Below are positions 1-9,922 of a DNA stretch of 64,000 nucleotides, in pieces. The DNA lies in assembly GCA_947646735.1 (NCBI GenBank), contig CANTFK010000228.1:358925-422924 (forward strand), written 5' to 3'. This DNA comes from Peronospora farinosa (Eukaryota > Oomycota > Peronosporomycetes > Peronosporales > Peronosporaceae). The notes below the pieces were generated by a model that did not search any database, was not told the origin of the DNA, and saw only the letters and a list, made by a program, of their open reading frames with translations. Each line of letters begins with the position of its first letter. Within the stretch, counting starts at the first letter, position 1. Made by a program: the position numbers and the translations under genes.

Positions 1-10
1 ATTCAGCAAA

Positions 11-2016
11 ATGGTGCATTTTGCTCCGGTCTCCGCCAACATTACGGCGGAGACGACAGCGAAGATCTTCATTGATCTTATCTTCAGGCATCACGGCTTG
101 CCAGAATCTATTGTTTCGGACCGTGAACCGCGTTTCACTTCGGCTTTCTGGGCCGAATTAATTCAGCTATTAGGCACGCGGTTGCTTATGTCTACGGCGG
201 CCCATCCAGAGACGGATGGGCAAACGGAGCGTGTGAACAGAGTGCTCGAAGATGTCTTGCGCAGTTATGCAACATCGTTCTCATCATGGAGTTCATTTCT
301 TCCACTTGCAGAGTTTGCAATCAACAATGCTGTCCACGCGTCAACCGTGTTGACGCCCTTTTTCGTTAACAACGCGAGGCATCCTCGCGTTCCGGCGCTA
401 CTTGCTCTCTCAGCTTCAGAACACCCTGTTTCCAAGCTTGGTGGGGGAGTATCTACGGATGGAATTGCGCCGAAACTATTGACGATTGATTACGATGAGA
501 ACAAGGTTGCTGCCGATGCAACTAATGCAAATAATTTTGTGGCCAACGGCATATCGACTCCTGACGCGATACATTCCATCGCGTCTCCCGTTGCTAATTT
601 TTTCCCAAAAGAGAATACGTCGCCTGTAAGTTCGGCTGCAGTAACCGAATTTCTGCTATTACGACAAGGAATCATGCGTTTTGTGCGTGATGCATTACAA
701 GAGGCAGTCGACAAGAAAAAGGAGATATATGCAGACAGAAGAGGTCGAAAGAATATGTTGACATTTCGAGAAGGTGACAGAGTATTATTATCAACAGTAG
801 ATTACCGAACATCTCAGTGACGAATTTGGGCGCTAATAAGTTAGCGCCAATATATATTGGCCCATTTCGGGTTGTTAAGGTGCATGGTGACGCTTACACG
901 CTAGACATACCTACATCTATGCGCTTGCACCCGACGTTCTACGTCGGGCGCCTCAAGGCTTACCTGCCGGCGGATCTCCCTTCGAATCTTCCCCACTCTT
1001 CTGTGCCGGCTCAAAATACGACATCCCTTGACGACGACGTTGACGACGACTGGGACCAAGTCCTGCCCGAACGCGTGCAGACTCGACCTGCTGGGGTCTT
1101 CCGTACGCAGTCGTCTCAAGTTGACGTAGGCGTTCAACCAGTACCAGCTGCTCACGTCGAGTCCGCTCAGCAGCCTCAGTCGCAGCATCCGCACGATCTT
1201 GATCTCTCTCAGCCATCTTGCGAGCATCAAGTAGAGCATTCTTCGACTCCTCGGCTTCATCGCGGAGTAGGCGCAGCTCATCATTCGACTGTACAGGCGC
1301 CCGATTGCGAGAATCGGCGCTTATCGCCAGAGGTCTTCCGTCGTGATGCTCTTCCTCCCTTAAAAGAAGCATCGGGTGCGCGACGCTGGATTGTCGACCG
1401 AATTGTCGATCACGAGTATCACAAGTTATTTGCGCCGAGTAATAACTCGTCGCCCACGAAGAACCACGTCGAGAAACATTACAGTGTTCGCTGGTTGGAA
1501 TATTCGCTGGCGGACGATAAATGAGAACCTTGGAGCATTCTGGCTCAGGATGTCCCGGACGTGGTCGAGGACTATGAGTCGCGTAGAATGACGGTGATCT
1601 TGACCGACGCTGCCGGTTCCATCTCCGATCTCGCGAGCCGTAATGCTCGCGAGCAGCGAAACCACGACGACCTTCCGAGCGACTCCGAGACCGAGACCAA
1701 TTACGAGGCTCGGGGGCATACGGATGATAAGGTTGAAGACCTTGGCTACGTGAACGCCCACGGCGATCGTAAGGACGCGCTCTCACTCGCCGTAGCTCGG
1801 ACACCTGGAGCTCCGAAAGGCTTCTCTCATAACGGGCGATGCATGTACGAATATGATCGGGCATGCCTCGCGCACACACCAAGTCGTCCCATTCCTGCCG
1901 GAACGGGCGCGATCTGCCCATGTCGCACGCTGGACATCCCTCGCGAACGTGGATGTAGCAAAGGTGATACTCGTCACAAGTCATGCGACAGATGCGTCGG
2001 CGCAGGTCGCCAATAG
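11..2016 (+). pseudogene. gypsy pol 3' end: integrase core and chromodomain (copy 1)
   Basis: The first frame (11-820) carries the second and third acidic residues of the integrase DDE triad, in the contexts VSDREPRF and DGQTERVNR. A one-base frameshift near 805 moves the frame to 817-1524, which has the GPFRV...HPTFYVGRLK integrase C-terminal module and the start of a chromodomain. A TGA at 1522-1524 stands where relatives have the Trp of the chromodomain WEP motif. The same frame then stays open to 2016. The first catalytic Asp lies outside the window. Both lesions are shared with the other arm, so they predate the inverted duplication. Confidence 0.85.
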
Positions 2017-2233
2017 CTTGCCTATCATGCGTTCCCTCGCGACCATCTAACCAGGCCGTGAAGGACGTTCCTTCACGCCGGCTCGCGTTCCAGCGCCTGA
2101 TGAAGGCACACCAAGATCTCTGCAACGCATCGTCGGTATACGCGTTGTTTTTAGACATTACTGAGCAGCATGGACCCTGGAAGTCCACGAAACGATATCT
2201 CTGACAACCACAACTGATAACGCCAAGCGACAA
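953..2233 (-). CDS. antisense Arg/Ser-rich ORF of gypsy family A (copy 1)
   Basis: This is a 426-codon open frame on the strand opposite to pol, overlapping integrase tail and chromodomain. It has a cysteine-containing N-terminal part with the motif LQRSWCAFIRRWN, a middle rich in Arg-Ser dipeptides and a C-terminal Ala/Glu/Arg stretch that looks like a coiled coil. It differs from the copy at 3492-4772 by a few residues. I know no named family for it. Expression is inference; the case for it being more than a shadow frame is given under the second copy. Confidence 0.5.
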   Translation of the reverse strand: MSLGVISCGCQRYRFVDFQGPCCSVMSKNNAYTDDALQRSWCAFIRRWNASRREGTSFTAWLDGREGTHDRQAIGDLRRRICRMTCDEYHLCYIHVREGCPACDMGRSRPFRQEWDDLVCARGMPDHIRTCIARYERSLSELQVSELRRVRARPYDRRGRSRSQGLQPYHPYAPEPRNWSRSRSRSEGRRGFAAREHYGSRDRRWNRQRRSRSPSFYATHSPRPRPGHPEPECSKVLIYRPPANIPTSEHCNVSRRGSSWATSYYSAQITCDTRDRQFGRQSSVAHPMLLLREEEHHDGRPLAISADSRNRAPVQSNDELRLLRDEAEESKNALLDARKMAERDQDRADAATEAAERTRREQLVLVERLRQLETTAYGRPQQVESARVRAGLGPSRRQRRRQGMSYFEPAQKSGEDSKGDPPAGKP

Positions 2234-2450
2234 TCCAAAGAGAGTAGGTGCTGCAGGTCATGGATGGGAACTTGAAACCGTTGCGCTTTTAAGGTGCTGT
2301 CGAACCCGAGCCACTGGAGGTCATGAAGGACCTCTTCACGCGATACCGTACAGTGAGAGGCAAAGCGACGAACAGAGCGGTTCGAAGATACGCCGTTGGA
2401 CGAGAAGAAACTTTCTGCGTTTCGCGCTTACATTGTAGTAGGCGCAACTT

Positions 2451-2466
2451 AAAGAGGGGGGGGTGA
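2451..2466 (+). other. polypurine tract of family A copy 1
   Basis: A run of AAAGAGGGGGGGGTGA lies directly before the TGTAAT start of the LTR. This is the expected plus-strand priming site and fixes the sense of the element as the pol strand, not that of the Arg/Ser-rich ORF. Confidence 0.75.
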
Positions 2467-2786
2467 TGTAATAGGGCAACCTATGACATAAGTAGTTATA
2501 GGTATAATACATAATTACATAAGTAGGCATAGGGCAGTATCCGATCAGCGGTTACTTTGCGTCATTGTATTATTGGTTTATTATTGGGGTGCCAGACCCA
2601 ATAATAAGCCAATAATAGATTGACTTCCATATTGCGTGGTTCCCATGAGCTAGGGCACATGTTAGCACTTACTGCGAATTGAGACTAGACAAAAAATAAA
2701 AACAGAGTTATATTTACGAGTTCATTTAGAGCACTTCCTCAAGGCCCTTTTAGTGTAAGACGGTAACGGGTCCTTAGCCCGTAACA
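2467..2786 (+). repeat. LTR-A, 3'LTR of copy 1
   Basis: This 320-bp LTR begins TGTAATAGGG and ends GTAACA. It matches the LTRs at 2938-3257 and 8528-8846. It contains a long imperfect hairpin built from ATTATTGG / CCAATAAT arms. Confidence 0.85.
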
Positions 2787-2937
2787 CCCTTGATTTCTGG
2801 GTCCCTTGTACCCTGGGGCTCTAGTATCCTGGGGCCCTAGTATCCTAAGGCCATTATACCCTGGGGCCCCTGTACCCTGGAGTCCTTGTACCCTGGCGCC
2901 CTTGTACCCTAGGGATCTTGTATCCCAAGGCCCTTGT
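2787..2937. repeat. minisatellite spacer at the palindrome centre
   Basis: About eight degenerate copies of a 17-18 bp unit of the form CCTTGTACCCTGGGGCC separate the two inverted LTRs. Similar CCCTTGTACCCTGGTGCCC sequence recurs inside every unit of the downstream array (near 10135 in the first unit). Confidence 0.8.
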
Positions 2938-3257
2938 CGTAACGGTCAAAGGACCCGATACCGTCTTACACTAAAAGAGCGTTGAGGAAGCGCTCTAAAT
3001 GAACTCGTAAATATAACTCTGTTTTTATTTTTTGTCAAGTCTCAATTCGCAGTAAGTGCTAACATGTGCCCTAGCTCATGGGAACCACGCAATATGGAAG
3101 TCAATCTATTATTGGCTTATTATTGGGTCTGGCACCCCAATAATAAACCAATAATACAATGACGCAAAGTAACCGCTGATCGGATACTGCCCTATGCCTA
3201 CTTATGTAATTATGTATTATACCTATAACTACTTATGTCATAGGTTGCCCTATTACA
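2938..3257 (-). repeat. LTR-A, 3'LTR of copy 2
   Basis: It is collinear with the LTR at 8528-8846. Its outer end, at the spacer, has CGTAAC instead of TGTAAC. The hairpin arms lie at 3108-3127 and 3135-3155 around a 7-base loop. Confidence 0.85.
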
Positions 3258-3274
3258 TCACCCCCCCCCTCTTT
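3258..3274 (-). other. polypurine tract of family A copy 2
   Basis: Read on the minus strand this is an AAAGAGG(G)n-TGA tract abutting the LTR. The G-run length differs by about one base from the other arm. Confidence 0.7.
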
Positions 3275-3491
3275 AAGTTGCGCCTACTACAATGTAAGCG
3301 CGAAACGCAGAAAGTTTCTTCTCGTCCAACGGCGTATCTTCGAACCGCTCTTTTCGTCGCTTTGCCTCTCACTGTACGGTATCGCGTGAAGAGGTCCTTC
3401 ATGACCTCCAGTGGCTCGGGTTCGACAGCACCTTAAAAGCGCAACGGTTTCAAGTTCCCATCCATGACCTGCAGCACCTACTCTCTTTGGA

Positions 3492-4772
3492 TTGTCGCTT
3501 GGCGTTATCAGTTGTGGTTGTCAGAGATATCGTTTCGTGGACTTCCAGGGTCCATGCTGCTCAGTAATGTCTAAAAACAACGCGTATACCGACGATGCGT
3601 TGCAGAGATCTTGGTGTGCCTTCATCAGGCGCTGGAACGCGAGCCGGCGTGAAGGAACGTCCTTCACGGCCTGGTTAGATGGTCGCGAGGGAACGCATGA
3701 TAGGCAAGCTATTGGCGACCTGCGCCGACGCATCTGTCGCATGACTTGTGACGAGTATCACCTTTGCTACATCCACGTTCGCGAGGGATGTCCAGCGTGC
3801 GACATGGGCAGATCGCGCCCGTTCCGGCAGGAATGGGACGACTTGGTGTGTGCGCGAGGCATGCCCGATCATATTCGTACATGCATCGCCCGTTATGAGA
3901 GAAGCCTTTCGGAGCTCCAGGTGTCCGAGCTACGGCGAGTGAGAGCGCGTCCTTACGATCGCCGTGGGCGTTCACGTAGCCAAGGTCTTCAACCTTATCA
4001 TCCGTATGCCCCCGAGCCTCGTAATTGGTCTCGGTCTCGGAGTCGCTCGGAAGGTCGTCGTGGTTTCGTTGCTCGCGAGCATTACGGCTCGCGAGATCGG
4101 AGATGGAACCGGCAGCGTCGGTCAAGATCACCGTCATTCTACGCGACTCATAGTCCTCGACCACGTCCGGGACATCCTGAGCCAGAATGCTCCAAGGTTC
4201 TCATTTATCGTCCGCCGGCGAATATTCCAACCAGCGAACACTGTAATGTTTCTCGACGTGGTTCTTCGTGGGCGACGAGTTATTACTCGGCGCAAATAAC
4301 TTGTGATACTCGTGATCGACAATTCGGTCGACAATCCAGCGTCGCGCACCCGATGCTTCTTTTAAGGGAGGAAGAGCATCACGACGGAAGACCTCTGGCG
4401 ATAAGCGCCGATTCTCGCAATCGGGCGCCTGTACAGTCGAATGATGAGCTGCGCCTACTCCGCGATGAAGCCGAGGAGTCGAAGAATGCTCTACTTGATG
4501 CTCGCAAGATGGCTGAGAGAGCTCAAGATCGTGCGGATGCTGCGACTGAGGCTGCTGAGCGGACTCGACGTGAGCAGCTGGTACTGGTTGAACGCCTACG
4601 TCAACTTGAGACGACTGCGTACGGAAGACCCCAGCAGGTCGAGTCTGCACGCGTTCGGGCAGGACTTGGTCCCAGTCGTCGTCAACGTCGTCGTCAAGGG
4701 ATGTCGTATTTTGAGCCGGCACAGAAGAGTGGGGAAGATTCGAAGGGAGATCCGCCGGCAGGTAAGCCTTGA
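3492..4772 (+). CDS. antisense Arg/Ser-rich ORF of gypsy family A (copy 2)
   Basis: This is a 426-codon ORF on the strand opposite to pol; an internal Met near 3570 could also be the start. Its N-terminal section (3492-3708) lies beyond the end of the sense pol frame and includes LQRSWCAFIRRWN near 3603-3640. Next come several Cys/His residues (CPACDMG), IARYERSLSE, an Arg-Ser-rich region and a charged Ala/Glu/Arg-rich helix (residues about 310-375). A diverged gypsy relative at 33052-34378 keeps the same order of motifs, and the first block is outside pol in both. While pol has a stop and frameshifts, this frame is uninterrupted. It resembles in position the antisense ORFs described for some plant Tat/Ogre elements; homology to them is not claimed. 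The LTR 235 bp upstream could drive it. Function unknown. Confidence 0.6.
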   Translation: MSLGVISCGCQRYRFVDFQGPCCSVMSKNNAYTDDALQRSWCAFIRRWNASRREGTSFTAWLDGREGTHDRQAIGDLRRRICRMTCDEYHLCYIHVREGCPACDMGRSRPFRQEWDDLVCARGMPDHIRTCIARYERSLSELQVSELRRVRARPYDRRGRSRSQGLQPYHPYAPEPRNWSRSRSRSEGRRGFVAREHYGSRDRRWNRQRRSRSPSFYATHSPRPRPGHPEPECSKVLIYRPPANIPTSEHCNVSRRGSSWATSYYSAQITCDTRDRQFGRQSSVAHPMLLLREEEHHDGRPLAISADSRNRAPVQSNDELRLLRDEAEESKNALLDARKMAERAQDRADAATEAAERTRREQLVLVERLRQLETTAYGRPQQVESARVRAGLGPSRRQRRRQGMSYFEPAQKSGEDSKGDPPAGKP

Positions 4773-7700
4773 GGCGCCCGACGTAGAACGTCGGGTGCAA
4801 GCGCATAGATGTAGGTATGTCTAGCGTGTAAGCGTCACCATGCACCTTAACAACCCGAAATGGGCCAATATATATTGGCGCTAACTTATTAGCGCCCAAA
4901 TTCGTCACTGAGATGTTCGGTAATCTACTGTTGATAATAATACTCTGTCACCTTCTCGAAATGTCAACATATTCTTTCGACCTCTTCTGTCTGCATATAT
5001 CTCCTTTTTCTTGTCGACTGCCTCTTGTAATGCATCACGCACAAAACGCATGATTCCTTGTCGTAATAGCAGAAATTCGGTTACTGCAGCCGAACTTACA
5101 GGCGACGTATTCTCTTTTGGGAAAAAATTAGCAACGGGAGACGCGATGGAATGTATCGCGTCAGGAGTCGATATGCCGTTGGCCACAAAATTATTTGCAT
5201 TAGTTGCATCGGCAGCAACCTTGTTCTCATCGTAATCAATCGTCAATAGTTTCGGCGCAATTCCATCCGTAGATACTCCCCCACCAAGCTTGGAAACAGG
5301 GTGTTCTGAAGCTGAGAGAGCAAGTAGCGCCGGAACGCGAGGATGCCTCGCGTTGTTAACGAAAAAGGGCGTCAACACGGTTGACGCGTGGACAGCATTG
5401 TTGATTGCAAACTCTGCAAGTGGAAGAAATGAACTCCATGATGAGAACGATGTTGCATAACAGCGCAAGACATCTTCGAGCACTCTGTTCACACGCTCCG
5501 TTTGCCCATCCGTCTCTGGATGGGCCGCCGTAGACATAAGCAACCGCGTGCCTAATAGCTGAATTAATTCGGCCCAGAAAGCCGAAGTGAAACGCGGTTC
5601 ACGGTCCGAAACAATAGATTCTGGCAAGCCGTGATGCCTGAAGATAAGATCAATGAAGATCTTCGCTGTCGTCTCCGCCGTAATGTTGGCGGAGACCGGA
5701 GCAAAATGCACCATTTTGCTGAATCGATCCACTAGAACCAATACGCCCGTGCGTTTCTGTTCATCCGGTGGAAGGCCAAAGATAAAATCCATGCTGACCC
5801 AGCGCCAGGCTTCCGTAGCAATCGGAAGCGGACGCAATGGGGCTTGTGAGGATGGCGCGGGCTTCACACGCTGACAGGTTTTCCAGGAGCGCACCCATTT
5901 CTGAATTTACTTACACATTCGCGGCCAAACAAACACGCGAGAAATAGCTGCACGTCTTTTCGCGACCCAGGTGTCCGCCAGCTGGGCTGTCGTGAAATTC
6001 ATGAACCAATCGGGCTCGAAGGTCGTCATCAGCAGGGATGACGACACGCGGTGAATCAAAGACGTCCATCGTGTACGTCAGCAACGGTCCGTCAAGCGCG
6101 TACCGCTCTATGTTATCGCGTGTTAGTCTCGTCAACTTCGCGAGTAATTTTTCTCTCGGGTCCCTGAGATAGTTGATGATTCCTGCATAGAAGGAATCAT
6201 TCGCGTAGGATTCAGCGATCTGAGTTCGGATCGCCAGCACGGGTTTCGAAATCATCGCATTGAGCAACAGCTCAATACAACACGCACAGATATCTTCATC
6301 GTCATCAACATTCTCCGTTTGATGACCCATGTCGCGCCGAGGATCGTAATCAGGACGACGAGAAAGCGCGTCAGCGAGAATGTTATTCTTGCCAGGTTTG
6401 TAATGGACCACAAAATTATACTCGGCGAAAAATGACAACCACCGTGCCAAACGCTGGGACAAGTGAGGACTCTTGACGGCGGTACGCAATGATGCGCGAT
6501 ATGTGTAGATAGAACATATTTTTGCCGAGCAAACATACTCTGAACTTGATTAGCGCGTAACGCATAGCCAAAAGTTCCTTGTCGTGTACCGGATAATTTT
6601 TCTCTGCAGGTTTCATCTGTCGTGATTGAAAACTCACGACGCGCTCTCGACCCTCGTCATCAAATTGCATGAGGGCACATCCTATAGCGAAATTAATCGC
6701 GTCACATACGACGTGGAATGGCTTGAAGTCATCAGGTAGCATCAGTATAGGAGCCTCGGACAAGCTCTTCTTTACGGAGTCAACGCAGATTGATATTCTG
6801 CCTTTCATAACTATACTGCTTCTTTCTTAAGCAAGTCAATAATGGCTGAATTAGCTCAGCATAGTTCTTCGTATACTTATGCAAGTAATTTGCCAGACCG
6901 ATACATTGACGTAATTCAGTTTGGTTCCTGGGCGTTGGCCAGGAACAGATCGATGCGCTTCTCAGGATCAGTGCGGACACCTTTCTTGCTGACGTTGCAC
7001 CGAGTACTGGAATCTCGGGAGCGCAGAAGACACATTTCTTCAAATTCGCATACCATTTATTCTCGCGCATACCTTGAAACACCTGCTTCAAGTGTCGAAG
7101 GTGTGCCTCCGTAGCGCTGAGCTTTTGCTCAGCGCGGCTGTGAACGAAAATGTAGTCAAAGTAGCTCGGTGCAAAATCGCGAAGTGGACGAAGTACTTGT
7201 GTCACCATCCGATTGAACGTAGCTGAAGCGTTCTTAAGACCTAGTGGCATGACTAGCCACTCCCAAAGCATCCCGCTTGGGGTGCTGACCGCAGTGAACG
7301 GAATGTCACTGTCCCTCATGAGGATCTGATAGAAACCGTCTTTTAGATCTATGGCGCTGTAGATCTCGCTCCCGGACATGGTATTTAATACCATGTCTTT
7401 TCGAGGAATAGGCGTTTGAGCCGGGATCGTGGCGTCATTCAGCTTGTTGAAGGCGTGCACAATGCGCCAACCGCCGGTGGCTTTCTTCACACAGAAAGTC
7501 GGACTCGAATGTGGCTAGATACTCTCGCGGACATGGCCAGCCTTACGGCGACCCTCGAAAATTCATCTATAGCGATGACTTGGTCGCGCGGTAACGGCCA
7601 CTGCCGTGTCACGCAATATTTCGATCCTGGCACGAGATCTATCTCGTGCCGCACACCACGATCCGCCGGAAGCTCAGCTGGAATTTTCTCCGGGAAAATA

Positions 7701-8044
7701 TTGGCGTACTCACGGGCGATATCGTATACAGGGTTGCCCGAAGCACGAAGAGCATCCCAATACTGTGCCGCGAAGCGTTCTTCGCGCGCTGATTTAGGCT
7801 CAGCGCTCTTTGGGCGAGCCTCCAAAACTTCTTCACTGGATGCTTCGGTTGCTGAAACGATGCACACTTGCTCGATGTCGCCGGCCTTTAGGTCATGAAG
7901 GAAGTCTTTCCATGCAAGGTCTGACAGAGATGTGATCTCTGCAGCAGTGCACGGTGGGCTCGCTACCTCAATCCAGCGGCCACGATGTAGAGCCTCTCCA
8001 CATACGGATTCCTCCTCTAAACGTGGGAGCTCTGTCTCCACCAC
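3709..8044 (-). pseudogene. gypsy family A pol (RT-RNase H-IN-chromodomain), decayed
   Basis: In pol order: a pre-RT linker (8044-7487, motif RHEIDLVPG), RT (7490-6780, IDLKDGFYQI and PLGLKNA), RNase H (6808-6250, CDAINFAIG and VHYKPGKNNILADALSR), the integrase zinc region (CQRVKPAP), the integrase core with all three acidic residues (contexts SMDFIFG, VSDREPRF, GQTERVN), then the GPFRV module and chromodomain. The RT catalytic YxDD reads YFDY, so the second catalytic Asp is lost. Frames are broken between RT, RNase H and IN, with a frameshift at about 4907 and a TGA at the chromodomain Trp. After that stop the frame stays open to 3709. No protease is seen before RT. Confidence 0.88.
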
Positions 8045-8106
8045 GTCGGTCTCATGCGGATCTATAGTCCGCCCATTATCGTCAATCAGAGGCGTAAGCT
8101 CGTCTT

Positions 8107-8490
8107 TGACCGCCTCACTTGATTTTGGGAGCCCCTGCTCGACCGCCTCGATATTGATCGGTAGCCTCTGCTCTTCCGATCTGCTTGTATGTGGGAGCCC
8201 CTTCTCGACCGCCTCGATAGTGATCGGGAGCCGCTGCTAGTTCGATGTGTTTGTACGCGGAAGCACCTGCTCGACCGCCTCGAAATTGATCGGTAGCCTC
8301 TGCTCTTCCGATCTGCTTGTATGTGGGAGCCTCTGCTCGACCGCCTCGATGAGAATCGGGAACCCCTGTTCGACCGATGTCTGTGTGTGAGGGAACCGCT
8401 GTTCGACCGGGAAATTTTAATACATATCGATTTTTCATATTTTTATGTCTGTGTATACGGGAACCGCTGTTCGACCGCCTCGTTCTGTGG
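8107..8490. repeat. 68-bp tandem repeats in place of gag/protease
   Basis: Roughly four to five degenerate units of about 68 bp carry the phrases CTCGACCGCCTCGAT, GATCGGTAGCCTCTGCTC and TTGTATGTGGGAGC. On the pol strand they translate as repeats of the type GRAEATDQYRGGRAGAP with no known domain. They fill most of the space between the 5'LTR and the pre-RT linker. Confidence 0.75.
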
Positions 8491-8527
8491 CTCCATCAGT
8501 GTAACGGAACATACTGCGCACAGAGGG

Positions 8528-8846
8528 TGTAACGGGCTAAGAACCCGTTACCGTCTTACACCAAAAGGGCGTTGAGGAAGCGCTCTAAATGATCTCGTAA
8601 ATAAAACTCTATTTTATTTTTTGTTTAGTTTTGATTCGCAGTAAGTGCTAACATGTGCCCTAGCTCATGGGAACCACTCAATATGGAAGTCAACTTATTA
8701 TTGGCTAATTATTGGGTCTGGCACCCCAATAATGAACCAATAGTAAAGTGACGCAAAGTAACCGCTGATCGGATACTGCCCTATGCTTACTTATGTAATT
8801 ATAAATTATTCCTATAACTACTTATGTAATAGGTTGCCCTATTACA
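8528..8846 (-). repeat. LTR-A, 5'LTR of copy 2
   Basis: This 319-bp LTR reads TGTAAC...TTACA on the plus strand. It is slightly more diverged from the two inner LTRs than they are from each other, which hints that the inverted duplication is younger than the insertion. No TGG-type primer site is visible just inside it. Confidence 0.85.
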
Positions 8847-9562
8847 CTAATGTGGTGGAGTGGGTTCTCAATGTTGTATAATAAGACCAGAACACTCATT
8901 GTGCCGGACTGCCGACTGACGGAGGGGGTACCCTGATGCCGCGTATGGACCTTTTTTCAATTTGTGTATCTGTCGGATGGCGGGTTGCACTCTTCGAAAG
9001 ACTTGGTGAGGATATGGACGTCTGCCTTGAGGGAGGTAGATCTGGGGGGCCTCGAGTGGATATGCTTCACTCGGTGGGCCGGTAGGTGGCCACTCGATCG
9101 ACCTTGTCGAGAGTGGGCTTAGAGCCAAATTCTTCAGGGACTTATCGTCCCTGGCCTTTTCCTTCTTGTTTCAGGGGCATCAACCACCTGACCTTTACTT
9201 TGCTCCCGGACCGTGAGGTAAGGGAGGCCGCTTCCGATAGCGGGTCTTGGGGGGTGTTGCTACTTGAACGAGCTCACAGGCCAAATATATCCTGGAGCTC
9301 TATTCGCACTTGAACTTCGCTACACAACTGTCTTCGACGGGGGGCCAAAATATATCCCTTCCCGGAACAGTGAGTAACTTAGAACAAGTCCTTCTTGGGT
9401 GACGGAGTCGTGCCACGTAGATCGCAAATTGAGTAGTATTTAATATAGTCCTATCCTTTCAACTCCTTTACTCTATCCTTGCCTGAAGCTCTGATTCCTT
9501 GCGTCGACTAGTCTGATCCTTGTATTAACTGGTCCGGAGTGGCTGAACCCCGAGGGGCCGAG

Positions 9563-9907
9563 GTCGACCGATGAGGGACCGGGTCGACTGATGAGGGACC
9601 CAGGTCTACCAATGAGGGACCGGGTCGACCAATGAGGGACCATGTCGACCGATGAGGGACCGGGTCTACCGACAAGGGACCCAGGTCTTCCGATGAGGGA
9701 CCGGGTCGACCAATGAGGGACCATGTCGACCGATGAGGGACCGGGTCTACCGACAAGGGACCCAGGTCTTCCGATGAGGGACCGGGTCGACCAACGAAGG
9801 ACCGGGTCGACCAATGAGGGACCCAGGTCTACTGATGAGGGACCCAGGTCGACCTATGAGGTACCCGGGTCTACCAACGAGGGGCCAGGTCGATCAATGA
9901 GGGGCCA
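9563..9907. repeat. 20-21 bp minisatellite inside LTR-B
   Basis: Units of the type GGGTCGACCAATGAGGGACC are repeated about 17 times in this copy. Units 3-5 of the array have about four fewer, which accounts for the 81-bp length difference. The last LTR-B (23127-24183) has its own arrangement. Confidence 0.85.
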
Positions 9908-9922
9908 TGATCAACTTCCTTT

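Larger units (their letters stand above)
1..2786 (+). mobile_element. Ty3/gypsy family A, inverted copy 1 (3' part)
   Basis: This is the 3' portion of a Ty3/gypsy retrotransposon whose sense strand is plus. It enters the window inside the integrase core and runs through the chromodomain, polypurine tract and 3'LTR. It is the mirror image of 2938-5724 and differs from it at only scattered bases (for example near 264, 1198, 1503 and 1650), so the arms are young but not identical. The true 5' end lies outside the window. Confidence 0.9.
2938..8846 (-). mobile_element. Ty3/gypsy family A, inverted copy 2 (LTR to LTR)
   Basis: This is a near-complete 5.9-kb copy read on the minus strand: 5'LTR at the right, then 68-bp repeats, RT, RNase H, integrase, chromodomain, polypurine tract and 3'LTR. 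Gag and protease are not recognisable: only about 480 bp, largely tandem repeats, separate the 5'LTR from the pre-RT linker. Pol is broken in several places, so the copy is dead and the family as seen here would need gag in trans. Confidence 0.85.

Noticed and set aside
1..5724. Palindrome dismissed as a pure assembly fold-back
   Set aside because: The arms differ at several bases and a homopolymer length, which a fold-back of one molecule would not give; an assembly join still cannot be excluded.
9563..9907. CRISPR-like array of short repeats
   Set aside because: Units are contiguous and degenerate with no unique spacers, and the genome is eukaryotic; it is a minisatellite in an LTR.
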